14,668 nucleotides of DNA from Euryarchaeota archaeon UBA33. GTDB taxonomy: Archaea; Thermoplasmatota; E2; DHVEG-1. This document shows, piece by piece, positions 6,064 to 13,414 of the stretch. How positions within the stretch are numbered: position 1 is the first letter of the stretch; each line of letters begins with the position of its first letter. Below the pieces are notes generated by a model, which worked only from the letters and a program-made list of their open reading frames with translations, had not been told where the DNA came from and ran no database searches. Location: NCBI GenBank assembly GCA_002506745.1, contig DAYE01000025.1, positions 20,761 through 35,428 on the forward strand. Direction: 5' to 3'. Position numbers and translations under genes: made by a program.

Positions 6064-9000
6064 TTACTGTTCCCCGGTGTACTCGTTATCAGTTTTAATA
6101 CCGTCTAATTGTTTCGGGGGTCCCGGAGCGATAATGTATCCTCTTCGTTTTTTCCTCGATTTCGCCCATCGCGCCAGTACTAAGGGTAAAACCAAGATGG
6201 AAGTGATAAACGCGTAGGTGAGTGTAATAGCGGTGATGATACCGAACTGCTGTTCAGGGGGAATAGGGGCAAACGCAAGGACACCAAAACCAAACATGGA
6301 GGAAAGAGCAGCGATGAGCACTGCACTGCCCGTCCGTGAAATCGTTTCAGTGACCGCTTTTGTTACATCCCCTGTTTGATCAGCGACCAGACGGAAGCGT
6401 TCCGTGATATAACAGGCATAGTCAATACCGACTCCTATCGTGATGCAGGTGACGGTGATCGTTAAAATGTTTAATGTATAGCCAATAAAATACATGGTTC
6501 CCAGGACCCATATGATAGAAACCGTGACCGGAATCATCGCTATCAATCCAAGCACAGGATTACGATAAATCAGAGAAAGCATAATCGCCGCAAGGATAAA
6601 GCAAATCACAGTAGACAGAATCTGGCTTTCCGTCATGTTCTTCAGTATAGACAAGGTGATCAGCGAAGTACCTGTGATAATGGATGTCGCATCACCATAA
6701 TCTGATATATCTTCACTTAATTCTGTGTTCAGCTGTTCAAATTGTTTTGTCATATCATTGCTATTCGAACCAAGATCGATATAGATACGCAGAATGGTCG
6801 CGGTATACTCGTCCCCATCCTTATGGAGCAGTCCTGCGACTTGCATCTGATATTCTGCACTTTCATATAAATAATCATATGCGTGCTGGACATCGGCATC
6901 GGTTCTTGGCAAACCAGTTGCTTCATCGATATTGAACAACTCTACCAGTGAATTGTTATTTGCCACCACCTGCGAAATGATGATAAAAATGCTTTCTGTT
7001 TTTGTGCTGCCATCCGGTCTCCTGGCGACATAGAGGTCGTTGTTCATCTTTTCATGCGTGGATTGAAGTCCTTGTAAGGTTTGAACACTCGCGACGGTTC
7101 CTTCTATAAGGATGTACTCTTGATCTTGACTTGAGAAGGGGAAATCCTCTCCAATCTGAGTAAAGAGTTGAAGCGAAGGATTATCTTGTGGGATAAATTG
7201 ATTCATGCTAAATCCAGATTTCAGTTGGGTCACTGCAGTACCCATGATCAGACAGATGAGTATAGTGATGAGAAACACTTTTTTCTCATGACGTAGGATT
7301 ACATGTGCAACACGACTCATGATAACGGTGACTGAAGAGGTTTGCGACTGTGACGTCACCTGTTTGGCTGGTTTTTTTCTATCAATAATATAACGGAGAG
7401 CTACTAGGAATGTTAAGGTGATGATGAAGGTATAGGTAATACCAATCGCAAGGAAAATACCAAAATCTCTTACTGGTGGGAGCGTTGCGCTGAGGAAGGA
7501 AAGAAACGCGACAAATGTGGTAAACCATGCTAAAAAAATCGCAATACCAACTTCTTTTACGGAAAGACGGATCGCTTCCGCAGGTGTTCGTCCCTTACGT
7601 ATCTCGGTTCGATAGTTAAACAGAAGGTTAACGGAGTACTCAACCCCTAAACCGATATTCAGGGGAAGAAGGGCGACTGCGATGATGTTAAAGGAAACTC
7701 CAAGGAGAGCCATTGTGCCAAAGAGCCAGATGCAAGACAAAGCGAACACGATGATAGGGAGGAGGAAGTAGGATGGTTTTCGAAACGCGATAAACAAAAT
7801 TGAGAGAATGATGATAAAAATAGCTGGACCGATAATCATCATCGCATCCATCGCGACATCGCTTATCTCAGTGCTGACGATACCTTCGCCGGTTGCTTTG
7901 ATAGAAATGCTTGCGAATTGGCTATCGAGGCTATTGATTTTATCGATAATGTTGGTGTTGACCCTGGAGAGTTCCTCCGAATCACCACTCTGCAAATTCA
8001 GTTGGACAATAAATAGACTCGCATGAGACATGTTCGTCTGAGTGTACTCAGTGGAAATGAACGATAAGGCATTCACCCGTAGCTCAGTAAACAATTGCGG
8101 TATCAAGGGATATATTGTCGTTGAAACACCACTATCTGGTGCTCGATCAGTTTGGGTCCATAGTGTTTGGATGGCTGTTAATGAGAACGTTGATGGAAGA
8201 AGCCCAGTACCTGTCACATCCTCTGAAAGACCTGAGAAGTCATCCAGATTGATATCGAATCTTTGAAGTGTCCGTGAGAGAAGGGAACCGAGGACCGGTC
8301 TGGATTGGAGTCGCTGGAGACGATCAAATAAATAACTCGTGTTTATGACAATGTGTCCACCCGGTCGACGGAGAACCGGGGATCGATAATAGCGGACCCC
8401 TGCAGAGAAATTCGTCAGTTTTGTGGGAATCTCAAACGATCCATACTGAAGAGCGATACCATACCCGCTGAGTTCTTTTCGTGAGACAATAACATTTATT
8501 CGATTTGACTGAGAATCAAAGGTCACATTTCCTGTCTTGAGCTGAAGAGGGAAAAACATCTCTTGCCCTGGGGGTTTAAGCCAGAGATATGTTGTTGTTT
8601 TATACGAGGTTAGTTCGTGGTTTCTGACGTGTTGTATAAACTGTTTGATATTTCCAAGAATCCCGTTTCCAATCTCCCAGCGCGGAACGGTTGGCTCAAT
8701 CCGGGCAGCAATCTGATATCCGATGTCATATCCAGGGGGAAGCAAGGAGTTTTTAAAATCAAGGTACCACTCCATGGTGCTGACTTTGGAAAACGGTGGT
8801 TTTAGCTTTGAGGAAAAATCAGAGAGGGAATAGACTTCGAAGGAAAAGGTAAGGGTTTTATTGTCTTTTAAAATGTAGCAGTTTTTGATATCAGCGCTAT
8901 CGGCGGTCTTTGCACTGGAACGCAGGAACGATCGCTGGTAATCAACTGGTTCATTAGGGTCGTCGGGTTGGAAGATGGTCATGTTTCCAGATGCTGGCTC

Positions 9001-9426
9001 GTTAAGAAGATCACTTACTGCAGTGTTCAGCTGTTCGTCGCTACAGTTTTCAATTGTTTTATTGAATTCCATCTGGCATACTGGGTCTAGAAAGGTGAAT
9101 ATGGATATCGTACCTTTGACTTCGAACATTGCGGTGAGTTCTTTTTGAAGTTTGTATTGATCTCGTAATGCTTGGGCACTGATGATGCTATCTGCTTGTT
9201 CCTTTTGTATGTAAAGAATGATTGATTGTGAGCTCATGCCAAAATAATCAGCGATACGATTGTTCGCCTTCACTTGTTCATTATCTGGGGCGAAATCCTC
9301 AAAATTTGTGTTAAACTTCAGAGAGGGTATAAAGAGGGAAAAACCGATGGTTATTATGAGGATGATACTTACCACGAACCATGGTTTTTTTTCTATGATT
9401 CTCCCCAGTTGTTCTAACATGTTCAC
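6064..9426 (-). CDS. RND superfamily (MMPL/patched-like) membrane protein
   Basis: The 1120-residue protein has the duplicated RND plan: one helix, an external domain, then five helices, repeated. Helices are near residues 16-34, 528-547, 553-573, 575-595, 625-646 and 653-680, then 716-734, 935-955, 959-979, 984-1004, 1032-1054 and 1058-1085. The fourth helices carry the proton-relay type motifs GLGVEYSVN (592-600) and GVGIDYACY (998-1006), an acidic residue in each half. Such proteins use the proton gradient to move hydrophobic substrates, lipids or isoprenoids; the substrate here is unknown. The first external loop is about 490 residues and the second about 200. The extra part, at about 200-450, matches nothing I recognise. 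The C-terminal tail is basic and cytoplasmic. The start is GTG 9426 or ATG 9420 and cannot be decided, as only a weak purine-rich site precedes them. Confidence 0.88.
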   Translation of the reverse strand: MNMLEQLGRIIEKKPWFVVSIILIITIGFSLFIPSLKFNTNFEDFAPDNEQVKANNRIADYFGMSSQSIILYIQKEQADSIISAQALRDQYKLQKELTAMFEVKGTISIFTFLDPVCQMEFNKTIENCSDEQLNTAVSDLLNEPASGNMTIFQPDDPNEPVDYQRSFLRSSAKTADSADIKNCYILKDNKTLTFSFEVYSLSDFSSKLKPPFSKVSTMEWYLDFKNSLLPPGYDIGYQIAARIEPTVPRWEIGNGILGNIKQFIQHVRNHELTSYKTTTYLWLKPPGQEMFFPLQLKTGNVTFDSQSNRINVIVSRKELSGYGIALQYGSFEIPTKLTNFSAGVRYYRSPVLRRPGGHIVINTSYLFDRLQRLQSRPVLGSLLSRTLQRFDINLDDFSGLSEDVTGTGLLPSTFSLTAIQTLWTQTDRAPDSGVSTTIYPLIPQLFTELRVNALSFISTEYTQTNMSHASLFIVQLNLQSGDSEELSRVNTNIIDKINSLDSQFASISIKATGEGIVSTEISDVAMDAMMIIGPAIFIIILSILFIAFRKPSYFLLPIIVFALSCIWLFGTMALLGVSFNIIAVALLPLNIGLGVEYSVNLLFNYRTEIRKGRTPAEAIRLSVKEVGIAIFLAWFTTFVAFLSFLSATLPPVRDFGIFLAIGITYTFIITLTFLVALRYIIDRKKPAKQVTSQSQTSSVTVIMSRVAHVILRHEKKVFLITILICLIMGTAVTQLKSGFSMNQFIPQDNPSLQLFTQIGEDFPFSSQDQEYILIEGTVASVQTLQGLQSTHEKMNNDLYVARRPDGSTKTESIFIIISQVVANNNSLVELFNIDEATGLPRTDADVQHAYDYLYESAEYQMQVAGLLHKDGDEYTATILRIYIDLGSNSNDMTKQFEQLNTELSEDISDYGDATSIITGTSLITLSILKNMTESQILSTVICFILAAIMLSLIYRNPVLGLIAMIPVTVSIIWVLGTMYFIGYTLNILTITVTCITIGVGIDYACYITERFRLVADQTGDVTKAVTETISRTGSAVLIAALSSMFGFGVLAFAPIPPEQQFGIITAITLTYAFITSILVLPLVLARWAKSRKKRRGYIIAPGPPKQLDGIKTDNEYTGEQ

Positions 9427-9501
9427 TGCTCTTTTTTTCTTCCAAAATATCTGATATTCGCAACGATGCTAGGAAGTTGATACTCTCAAATCAATGGTTT
9501 C

Positions 9502-9534
9502 ATTATATTATCATTTAAATATATTAATATTGTT
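9502..9534. promoter_or_regulatory. AT-only tract, probable promoter of the RND gene
   Basis: In the 209-base gap between the RND start and the metF stop, 33 bases contain just one C and one G. On the minus strand it reads through several TATA-like elements (AATATATTTAAAT, TAATATAATG) and could start the RND transcript at about 9480-9490 with a leader of about 60 bases. The plus strand also carries TTTAAATATATTAATA, so direction is not certain. The rest of the gap shows only a 6-base inverted repeat, AATATC-T-GATATT (9446-9458), and a weak T-rich stretch after metF (9605-9620, minus). Confidence 0.4.
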
Positions 9535-9635
9535 ATGAGAAATGTTGTACGCCTACGTTTCTTTTTTACCAAGAGATAAATCTGACAATGAAGAGCACGG
9601 AATTACAAAAGAAACAGAAATGATGCCCATAGGTT

Positions 9636-10550
9636 TTACCTCTGTCGATGGAGACCTGACTCTCTTAAGAGGGAAGGAATTATCTCTTCCCAAAATAACG
9701 CGGTGATATGGATCCCATGGATTCCTTTGAGTTCTTTTAATTCCTGGATTGTTTGCAGAGCGATCTGATATCCTTCCTTTGCAGGATCAGAAGCGTTCTT
9801 GATTCGTTCGTACACCAAATCTGGAACATCGGTCCCAGGAACATGAAATTTCATCCTCTCCGCCATTTTCACCGATTTCAATGGAGTGATTCCCACTAGA
9901 ATATGAACCTTTTTATCAAGACCTTGCGAACGGACATCATCCATCCAAGCAGAGAACTTCTCAAGGTTATACACGCTCTGCGTCTGAATAAATTCAGCAC
10001 CTGCGTCGATCTTTTTCCGTAGACGATCAACTTGAATTTCAAAGGGATCTGCGTTTGGGTTTGCTGCAGCACCAAGAAACACGCAGGGTCGTTCAGCAAG
10101 CAAAGAATCACCGCTTTGAAAGATTCCTGCGTCTCGCATATTTTTTATGATCTGAAGAAGTTGAAGCGAATCAACATCAAAGACCCCTTTTGCGGCAGGA
10201 TGATTCCCAAATGACTGATGATCACCGGTAATACAGAGAATGTTCCGAATACCAAGTGCGGCGGCTCCAAGCACATCGCTTTGCAGACCGATACGATTTC
10301 TATCCCTGCATGTCATCTGCATGATAGGTTCCATTTCCATTTGGAGAAGAATTACGGATCCAGCAAGGCTTGACATCCGTACAACCGCTGTCTGATTATC
10401 AGTGATGTTAAACGCATCAGCACATCCTCCCAACAAGATTGCTTTATCTCGAATCTTAAGAGGATCAGCACCTTTTGGCGGCCCAATTTCAGCGGTGACG
10501 GCAAATCGTCCTTCAGAAAGACTTTTTTCTAGATTACTACGATACGACAC
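9636..10550 (-). CDS. metF: Methylene-tetrahydrofolate reductase catalytic subunit, MetF family
   Basis: MetF is a flavoprotein that reduces 5,10-methylene- to 5-methyl-tetrahydrofolate (or a similar pterin), feeding methionine synthesis or the methyl branch of the Wood-Ljungdahl pathway. The (beta/alpha)8 family marks are Glu21 in VTAEIGPPKGADP, the NITDNQ segment (48-53), CITGDHQS (106-113) for flavin/folate contact, AGAEFIQTQSVYN (183-195) and HILVGITPLKS (216-226). It is 304 residues, close to the single-domain size, and has no NADH-type C-terminal extension. The start is GTG 10550, one base after the metV stop, with AGGAG about nine bases upstream inside metV. The tight coupling and the TAEIGPPKG form point to the MetV-dependent class of acetogens and some archaea, where MetV supplies electrons. 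The electron donor and the true pterin cannot be read from sequence. Confidence 0.93.
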   Translation of the reverse strand: MSYRSNLEKSLSEGRFAVTAEIGPPKGADPLKIRDKAILLGGCADAFNITDNQTAVVRMSSLAGSVILLQMEMEPIMQMTCRDRNRIGLQSDVLGAAALGIRNILCITGDHQSFGNHPAAKGVFDVDSLQLLQIIKNMRDAGIFQSGDSLLAERPCVFLGAAANPNADPFEIQVDRLRKKIDAGAEFIQTQSVYNLEKFSAWMDDVRSQGLDKKVHILVGITPLKSVKMAERMKFHVPGTDVPDLVYERIKNASDPAKEGYQIALQTIQELKELKGIHGIHITALFWEEIIPSLLRESGLHRQR

Positions 10551-10551
10551 G

Positions 10552-11190
10552 TCAGATTCTCCTGTTCATCTCACCGGCCTTAGACCAGTCTTTTGGCTTC
10601 TGAATGATGGATAAGGTCTGTAACGCTCCTTGTTTTTTTAAATTCTGAATGATACGAACCCAGACGCAGTCTACTTGAGAGTTTATCTCACATTTTCCGT
10701 GAGAAGAACCACCACACGGACCGTTTAACATCGATTTCGGACATTGGGAGACAGGGCAGAGTCCTCCAAAGAGATCCAAAAGGCATTCACCACACAAAAC
10801 GCACCGTTTGTTAAATTCAGTAATATGAGATATTTCCCCTAAAAACAATGTGTCAGTCCCCGCGATAATCTCTTTTTCAGGCATAAGCCCAGCGAGGGTT
10901 TGAACACCATTTCCACAAGCAAGGACGAGAACTTTAGTTGAGTTATTCAATTCCTCAGCATGGTCTTTCAGCATCAGTTTATCGTTCATCCGATGGCACG
11001 CTGGTTCAAGGATCACCCAACCAGACACAGGAACCTGTTTTGTTTCAAGCGCTTGCTTCAATGCTAGCACCTCATCTTTCCCACCGGTATGGCAGATGGT
11101 TGCACACTCACTACATCCAACTAGAAAAACCGGTTTTGAATCAATACTACGGAGAAGTTCATCAAAATTTTTTTGCTTTGTAATAATCAT
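10552..11190 (-). CDS. metV: MetV-like cysteine-rich partner of MetF
   Basis: The 212-residue protein has 13 cysteines. The N-terminal half carries Cys26, Cys29 and Cys33 (GCSECATICHTGG), Cys65 (EPACHRM) and Cys92 (LACGNG). The C-terminal half holds the MetV-type metal motif: Cys130, Cys133 and Cys136 (CVLCGEC), Cys145, Cys150 and Cys159 (LCPVSQCPKSMLNGPCGG), then Cys167 and Cys175. In acetogens MetV binds iron-sulfur clusters and/or zinc and passes electrons to the flavin of MetF. The gene precedes metF with a one-base gap, so the two are surely co-translated. No rnfC2, hdrA or mvhD gene, which partner MetVF in some acetogens, is within this window. The ATG at 11190 lacks a Shine-Dalgarno sequence; a TATA-like TTCTTATTAAC lies about 24-35 bases upstream, fitting a leaderless transcript. 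Confidence 0.88.
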   Translation of the reverse strand: MIITKQKNFDELLRSIDSKPVFLVGCSECATICHTGGKDEVLALKQALETKQVPVSGWVILEPACHRMNDKLMLKDHAEELNNSTKVLVLACGNGVQTLAGLMPEKEIIAGTDTLFLGEISHITEFNKRCVLCGECLLDLFGGLCPVSQCPKSMLNGPCGGSSHGKCEINSQVDCVWVRIIQNLKKQGALQTLSIIQKPKDWSKAGEMNRRI

Positions 11191-11280
11191 TAGATTTCAA
11201 CATAGAAAAACAGGTTAATAAGAATATGTTTTCTTGTTTTTCAAAAGAAATGATTTGACTCATAAAAACAACCAAAGAAA

Positions 11281-11292
11281 AAATTATAAAAA
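11281..11292 (+). promoter_or_regulatory. Possible promoter of the isoprenoid cluster
   Basis: AAATTATAAAAA is TATA-like and lies 43-54 bases before the ATG at 11335, predicting a leader of roughly 20-25 bases. A second candidate, ATTATTAAG at 11294-11302, would give an even shorter leader. The 144-base gap it lies in also serves metV on the opposite strand and holds no visible gene. Confidence 0.4.
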
Positions 11293-11334
11293 CATTATTA
11301 AGACCCAGTAAGTTTACATCAAATTGAGTGATAC

Positions 11335-11667
11335 ATGGAAAAAACCATCGTCCAATTCATCTTAGATAATATCTTTTTATTTCTCCCGTTGGGTGCCACA
11401 GGAATCATTGCGACGATTGTTTTATTGTTACTCCCCAAGAAAGACACTTCTCAAAAATTCGAGGATGTGAAAACAGACTTTATTACATTCTTTAAATTTC
11501 GATTGAACATCTATGTGGTGGTCTATCTGTTTGTCTGGATAATGATCATCATCATAGGGGTGTTGTCAGACTTTTTGGTTCCTACGCTCATCGGTGGAGT
11601 CATCGCAGCGATTCCCCTTATCGTATTGATGCTCCTTGAATATAAAACGAATAAATCAAAGGTGTAA
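11335..11667 (+). CDS. Small three-helix membrane protein of unknown function
   Basis: I do not recognise this 110-residue protein. It has three hydrophobic helices at about 12-34 (IFLFLPLGATGIIATIVLLL), 55-77 (FRLNIYVVVYLFVWIMIIII) and 80-103. The first and second are joined by a charged loop (PKKDTSQKFEDVKTD), and the tail KTNKSKV is basic. By the positive-inside rule both the loop and the tail may be cytoplasmic, but three helices then conflict, so topology is uncertain. Size and helix number recall the small subunits of heterodimeric carotenoid cyclases, but the expected acidic PxE(E/D) motif is absent. It is the first gene of a five-gene plus-strand run, and only seven bases separate it from the CruF-like gene. 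A role as a helper or subunit in the same membrane pathway is inferred from position only. Confidence 0.75.
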   Translation: MEKTIVQFILDNIFLFLPLGATGIIATIVLLLLPKKDTSQKFEDVKTDFITFFKFRLNIYVVVYLFVWIMIIIIGVLSDFLVPTLIGGVIAAIPLIVLMLLEYKTNKSKV

Positions 11668-11674
11668 TAGACAC

Positions 11675-12352
11675 ATGACTTTCATTGAGATTAACCAAAA
11701 TTTCGGAGAACATACTCAGCTTCTTGCGCCGTTCATCACTGTGATTGCCATAGCGTGGATATATCTTGTGTATTACTCTTATAAAAAATATGGAACTAAA
11801 ATGACCATCGTGTATTTTTTACCTATCATCATCGCAACCCTTCTCATTGAGTCAGCAGGGGTCGCGGGAGGGAGATATTATTATCCAGGGTATATAGTAT
11901 ATCTCTCTGTTGTTGGTGGTGCGGTCCCGTTAATCATCATCTTGGCATGGAGCGTCAATCTTTTTTTATTCATGAATCTAGGCAAATATTTTATTTCAAA
12001 GTTGTATCGAAGACAGAATTATTTACGAATAATTCTTATATCATTAGCAGCAGGATTATTCGGGGTCTGCCTCGATTTACTTGAGGATCCCATCGCTCAT
12101 TATAACAATTGGTGGATATGGGAAGAATCTCTCACGGGCATCAAATTTTTCAATGTGCCAATTCTCAATTTTATTGGGTGGTTTGTCCTTATCTTCTTCA
12201 TGTCCATTGCCACATTGCTCATCGAACGGTCACGATTTTCAGAAAACAGGAAGGTTATTCTTTCCATCTCATCACTGGCAATCACTGGTTCGGTCATCTT
12301 CATCGTCCATGCACTTATTGTTAAACTTTTTGAATTTGTTGGTCTGTCCTAA
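11675..12352 (+). CDS. CruF-like carotenoid biosynthesis family membrane protein
   Basis: This 225-residue protein has six to seven membrane helices and the layout of the carotenoid-synthesis family that includes bisanhydrobacterioruberin hydratase CruF. Family marks are ESAGVAGGRYYYPG (59-72), the GGAVPLIIILAW segment (81-92), the acidic helix GVCLDLLEDPIAHY (130-143), the WWIWE segment (146-150), and FFNVPILNFIGWF (158-170). CruF adds water across the terminal double bonds of C50 (or C40) carotenoids, giving tertiary hydroxyl groups. ATG 11675 is preferred over 11636 because AAAGGTGT lies nine bases upstream and the earlier start would overlap the preceding gene by 32 bases. In haloarchaea cruF sits beside lyeJ, a UbiA-type lycopene elongase; here it is followed by two UbiA genes. 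Substrate and reaction are inferred; it could be a paralogue acting on another polyprenyl lipid. Confidence 0.8.
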   Translation: MTFIEINQNFGEHTQLLAPFITVIAIAWIYLVYYSYKKYGTKMTIVYFLPIIIATLLIESAGVAGGRYYYPGYIVYLSVVGGAVPLIIILAWSVNLFLFMNLGKYFISKLYRRQNYLRIILISLAAGLFGVCLDLLEDPIAHYNNWWIWEESLTGIKFFNVPILNFIGWFVLIFFMSIATLLIERSRFSENRKVILSISSLAITGSVIFIVHALIVKLFEFVGLS

Positions 12353-12355
12353 ATA

Positions 12356-12374
12356 TATCTCTTTCCTTTTTACC
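12356..12374 (+). terminator. Weak T-rich stretch between the CruF-like and first UbiA genes
   Basis: TATCTCTTTCCTTTTTACC follows the stop of the CruF-like gene. It could end some transcripts, but the runs are short and interrupted, so partial read-through into the UbiA gene is likely. Confidence 0.3.
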
Positions 12375-12413
12375 GAGAGAAAACCATTAACGTAATAAAG
12401 GAAATCTCCATTA

Positions 12414-13358
12414 ATGGAAGACATGGGTTTAGGGACTTTAGCAATCGCATGGATACGAATGATTCGTCCTCCGATTTTATTCCTCTGCTGTTTTGGAGCC
12501 CTGGTGAGTGCCTTAAACTGTGCGTTGTTCATGGGCACAACCTTATCATATTATCAAATCTTTTTGGTGATATTGACTCCGGCGTTTCTTTCAACAGGTA
12601 CCATGTTTCATAACGATATCACCGACCTAGAATCAGATAAAATTAATCGACCAAAAAAACCAGTCCCTGCAGGGATCCTCAGAAAAAAAACTGTCTATTA
12701 CACGGGTTTAGTATTGATGATCAGCTCGATTTTTCTTGGATCCCTTATCAATTATGAGAACACGAGAGCTCTCAATTGGGAGTGCGGGCTTTTTACCTTC
12801 ATTCTGGTCATTATTGGTTTATACTATAATTACTACGGAAAGTACCATGGACTTGTGGGACATATGGCAGTCGCATTTGGTGTTGGCGCCATACCGTATT
12901 GGGGTGGTCTTGCGGTTTTCCCCAATCAACCTCTGCTGATGTTACCACTCGCAGTCGCGATCTTCTTCCAGGAAACCGGGAGAGAAATCATGGTGTGCGC
13001 AGGGGATTTGGTTGGTGATCTCAAAGCAGGCTTTAAAACAACACCAGTCCGCCATGGACGAAAACGATCCATGCAAATCGCTTTGTTTTTCTATCTTTTA
13101 TTTATCCCCATCTTCCCCTTATCTGCATGGGATTGGGCAGGCATACATATGCCGAAGATCTTTGGCGTTATTTATCTTATCGGTGGGGCCATCCTTGCTG
13201 CATCTCTACTTCTCACCTGGTTGCTTACGTATAGAGTTGTCATTTCAACAAATGACGAAAAAAAGATTTGGAAATCATTTGAGCGGTACGAGCGAACCGG
13301 GACTAGGGCCATGATCATCATCTTCCAGATTTCTATGTTACTTGAGGTATTCTACTAA
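12414..13358 (+). CDS. UbiA-family prenyltransferase 1 (DGGGP-synthase-like plan)
   Basis: UbiA enzymes transfer a prenyl chain to an acceptor inside the membrane using magnesium bound by two aspartate motifs. Here motif 1 is NDITDLESDKINRPKKPVPAG (Asn67, Asp68, Asp71, Asp75) and motif 2 is REIMVCAGDLVGD (Asp198, Asp202). The plan (INxPxxPxPxG, YNYYGKYHGLVGHMAVA, GREI..D..GD..AG..T.PVRHG) is closest in memory to archaeal digeranylgeranylglyceryl phosphate synthases. However, the usual KD of REIxKDxED is replaced by VC (Cys195). The 314 residues form about eight to nine helices. ATG 12414 has AAGGA about 11 bases upstream; ATG 12423 with GGAAG four bases before it is the alternative. The acceptor might be a carotenoid, a lipid or an aromatic ring. 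Its place beside a CruF-like gene favours isoprenoid tail chemistry, by inference. Confidence 0.87.
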   Translation: MEDMGLGTLAIAWIRMIRPPILFLCCFGALVSALNCALFMGTTLSYYQIFLVILTPAFLSTGTMFHNDITDLESDKINRPKKPVPAGILRKKTVYYTGLVLMISSIFLGSLINYENTRALNWECGLFTFILVIIGLYYNYYGKYHGLVGHMAVAFGVGAIPYWGGLAVFPNQPLLMLPLAVAIFFQETGREIMVCAGDLVGDLKAGFKTTPVRHGRKRSMQIALFFYLLFIPIFPLSAWDWAGIHMPKIFGVIYLIGGAILAASLLLTWLLTYRVVISTNDEKKIWKSFERYERTGTRAMIIIFQISMLLEVFY

Positions 13359-13365
13359 TCTGAAG

Positions 13366-13378
13366 GAATATAAATTAG
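13366..13378 (+). promoter_or_regulatory. Possible internal promoter before the second UbiA gene
   Basis: GAATATAAATTAG is TATA-like (13368-13376) and lies about 40-47 bases before the ATG at 13415. No Shine-Dalgarno sequence is seen in front of that ATG, so a short-leader transcript from this site is possible alongside read-through. Confidence 0.4.
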
Positions 13379-13414
13379 AAAAGCTCAAATAGAGTCACAC
13401 TTTAACAAACTTAT

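Noticed and set aside
6021..6065. Inverted repeat AAAGTAT...ATACTTT between the RND and threonine dehydrogenase genes
   Set aside because: The 7-base arms are 31 bases apart and one overlaps the RND stop codon; with no T run it is not convincing as terminator or operator.
9535..9579. Short plus-strand frame of 14 codons after the AT tract
   Set aside because: Too short, no ribosome site, and no recognisable product.
11226..11260. Imperfect inverted repeat TTTCTT...AAGAAA in the metV/cluster gap
   Set aside because: Short, low-complexity arms with a 9-base loop in AT-rich DNA; chance is likely.
11335..11667. Small carotenoid cyclase subunit (CrtYe/CrtYf type)
   Set aside because: Length and three helices fit, but the conserved PxE(E/D) acidic motif is absent.
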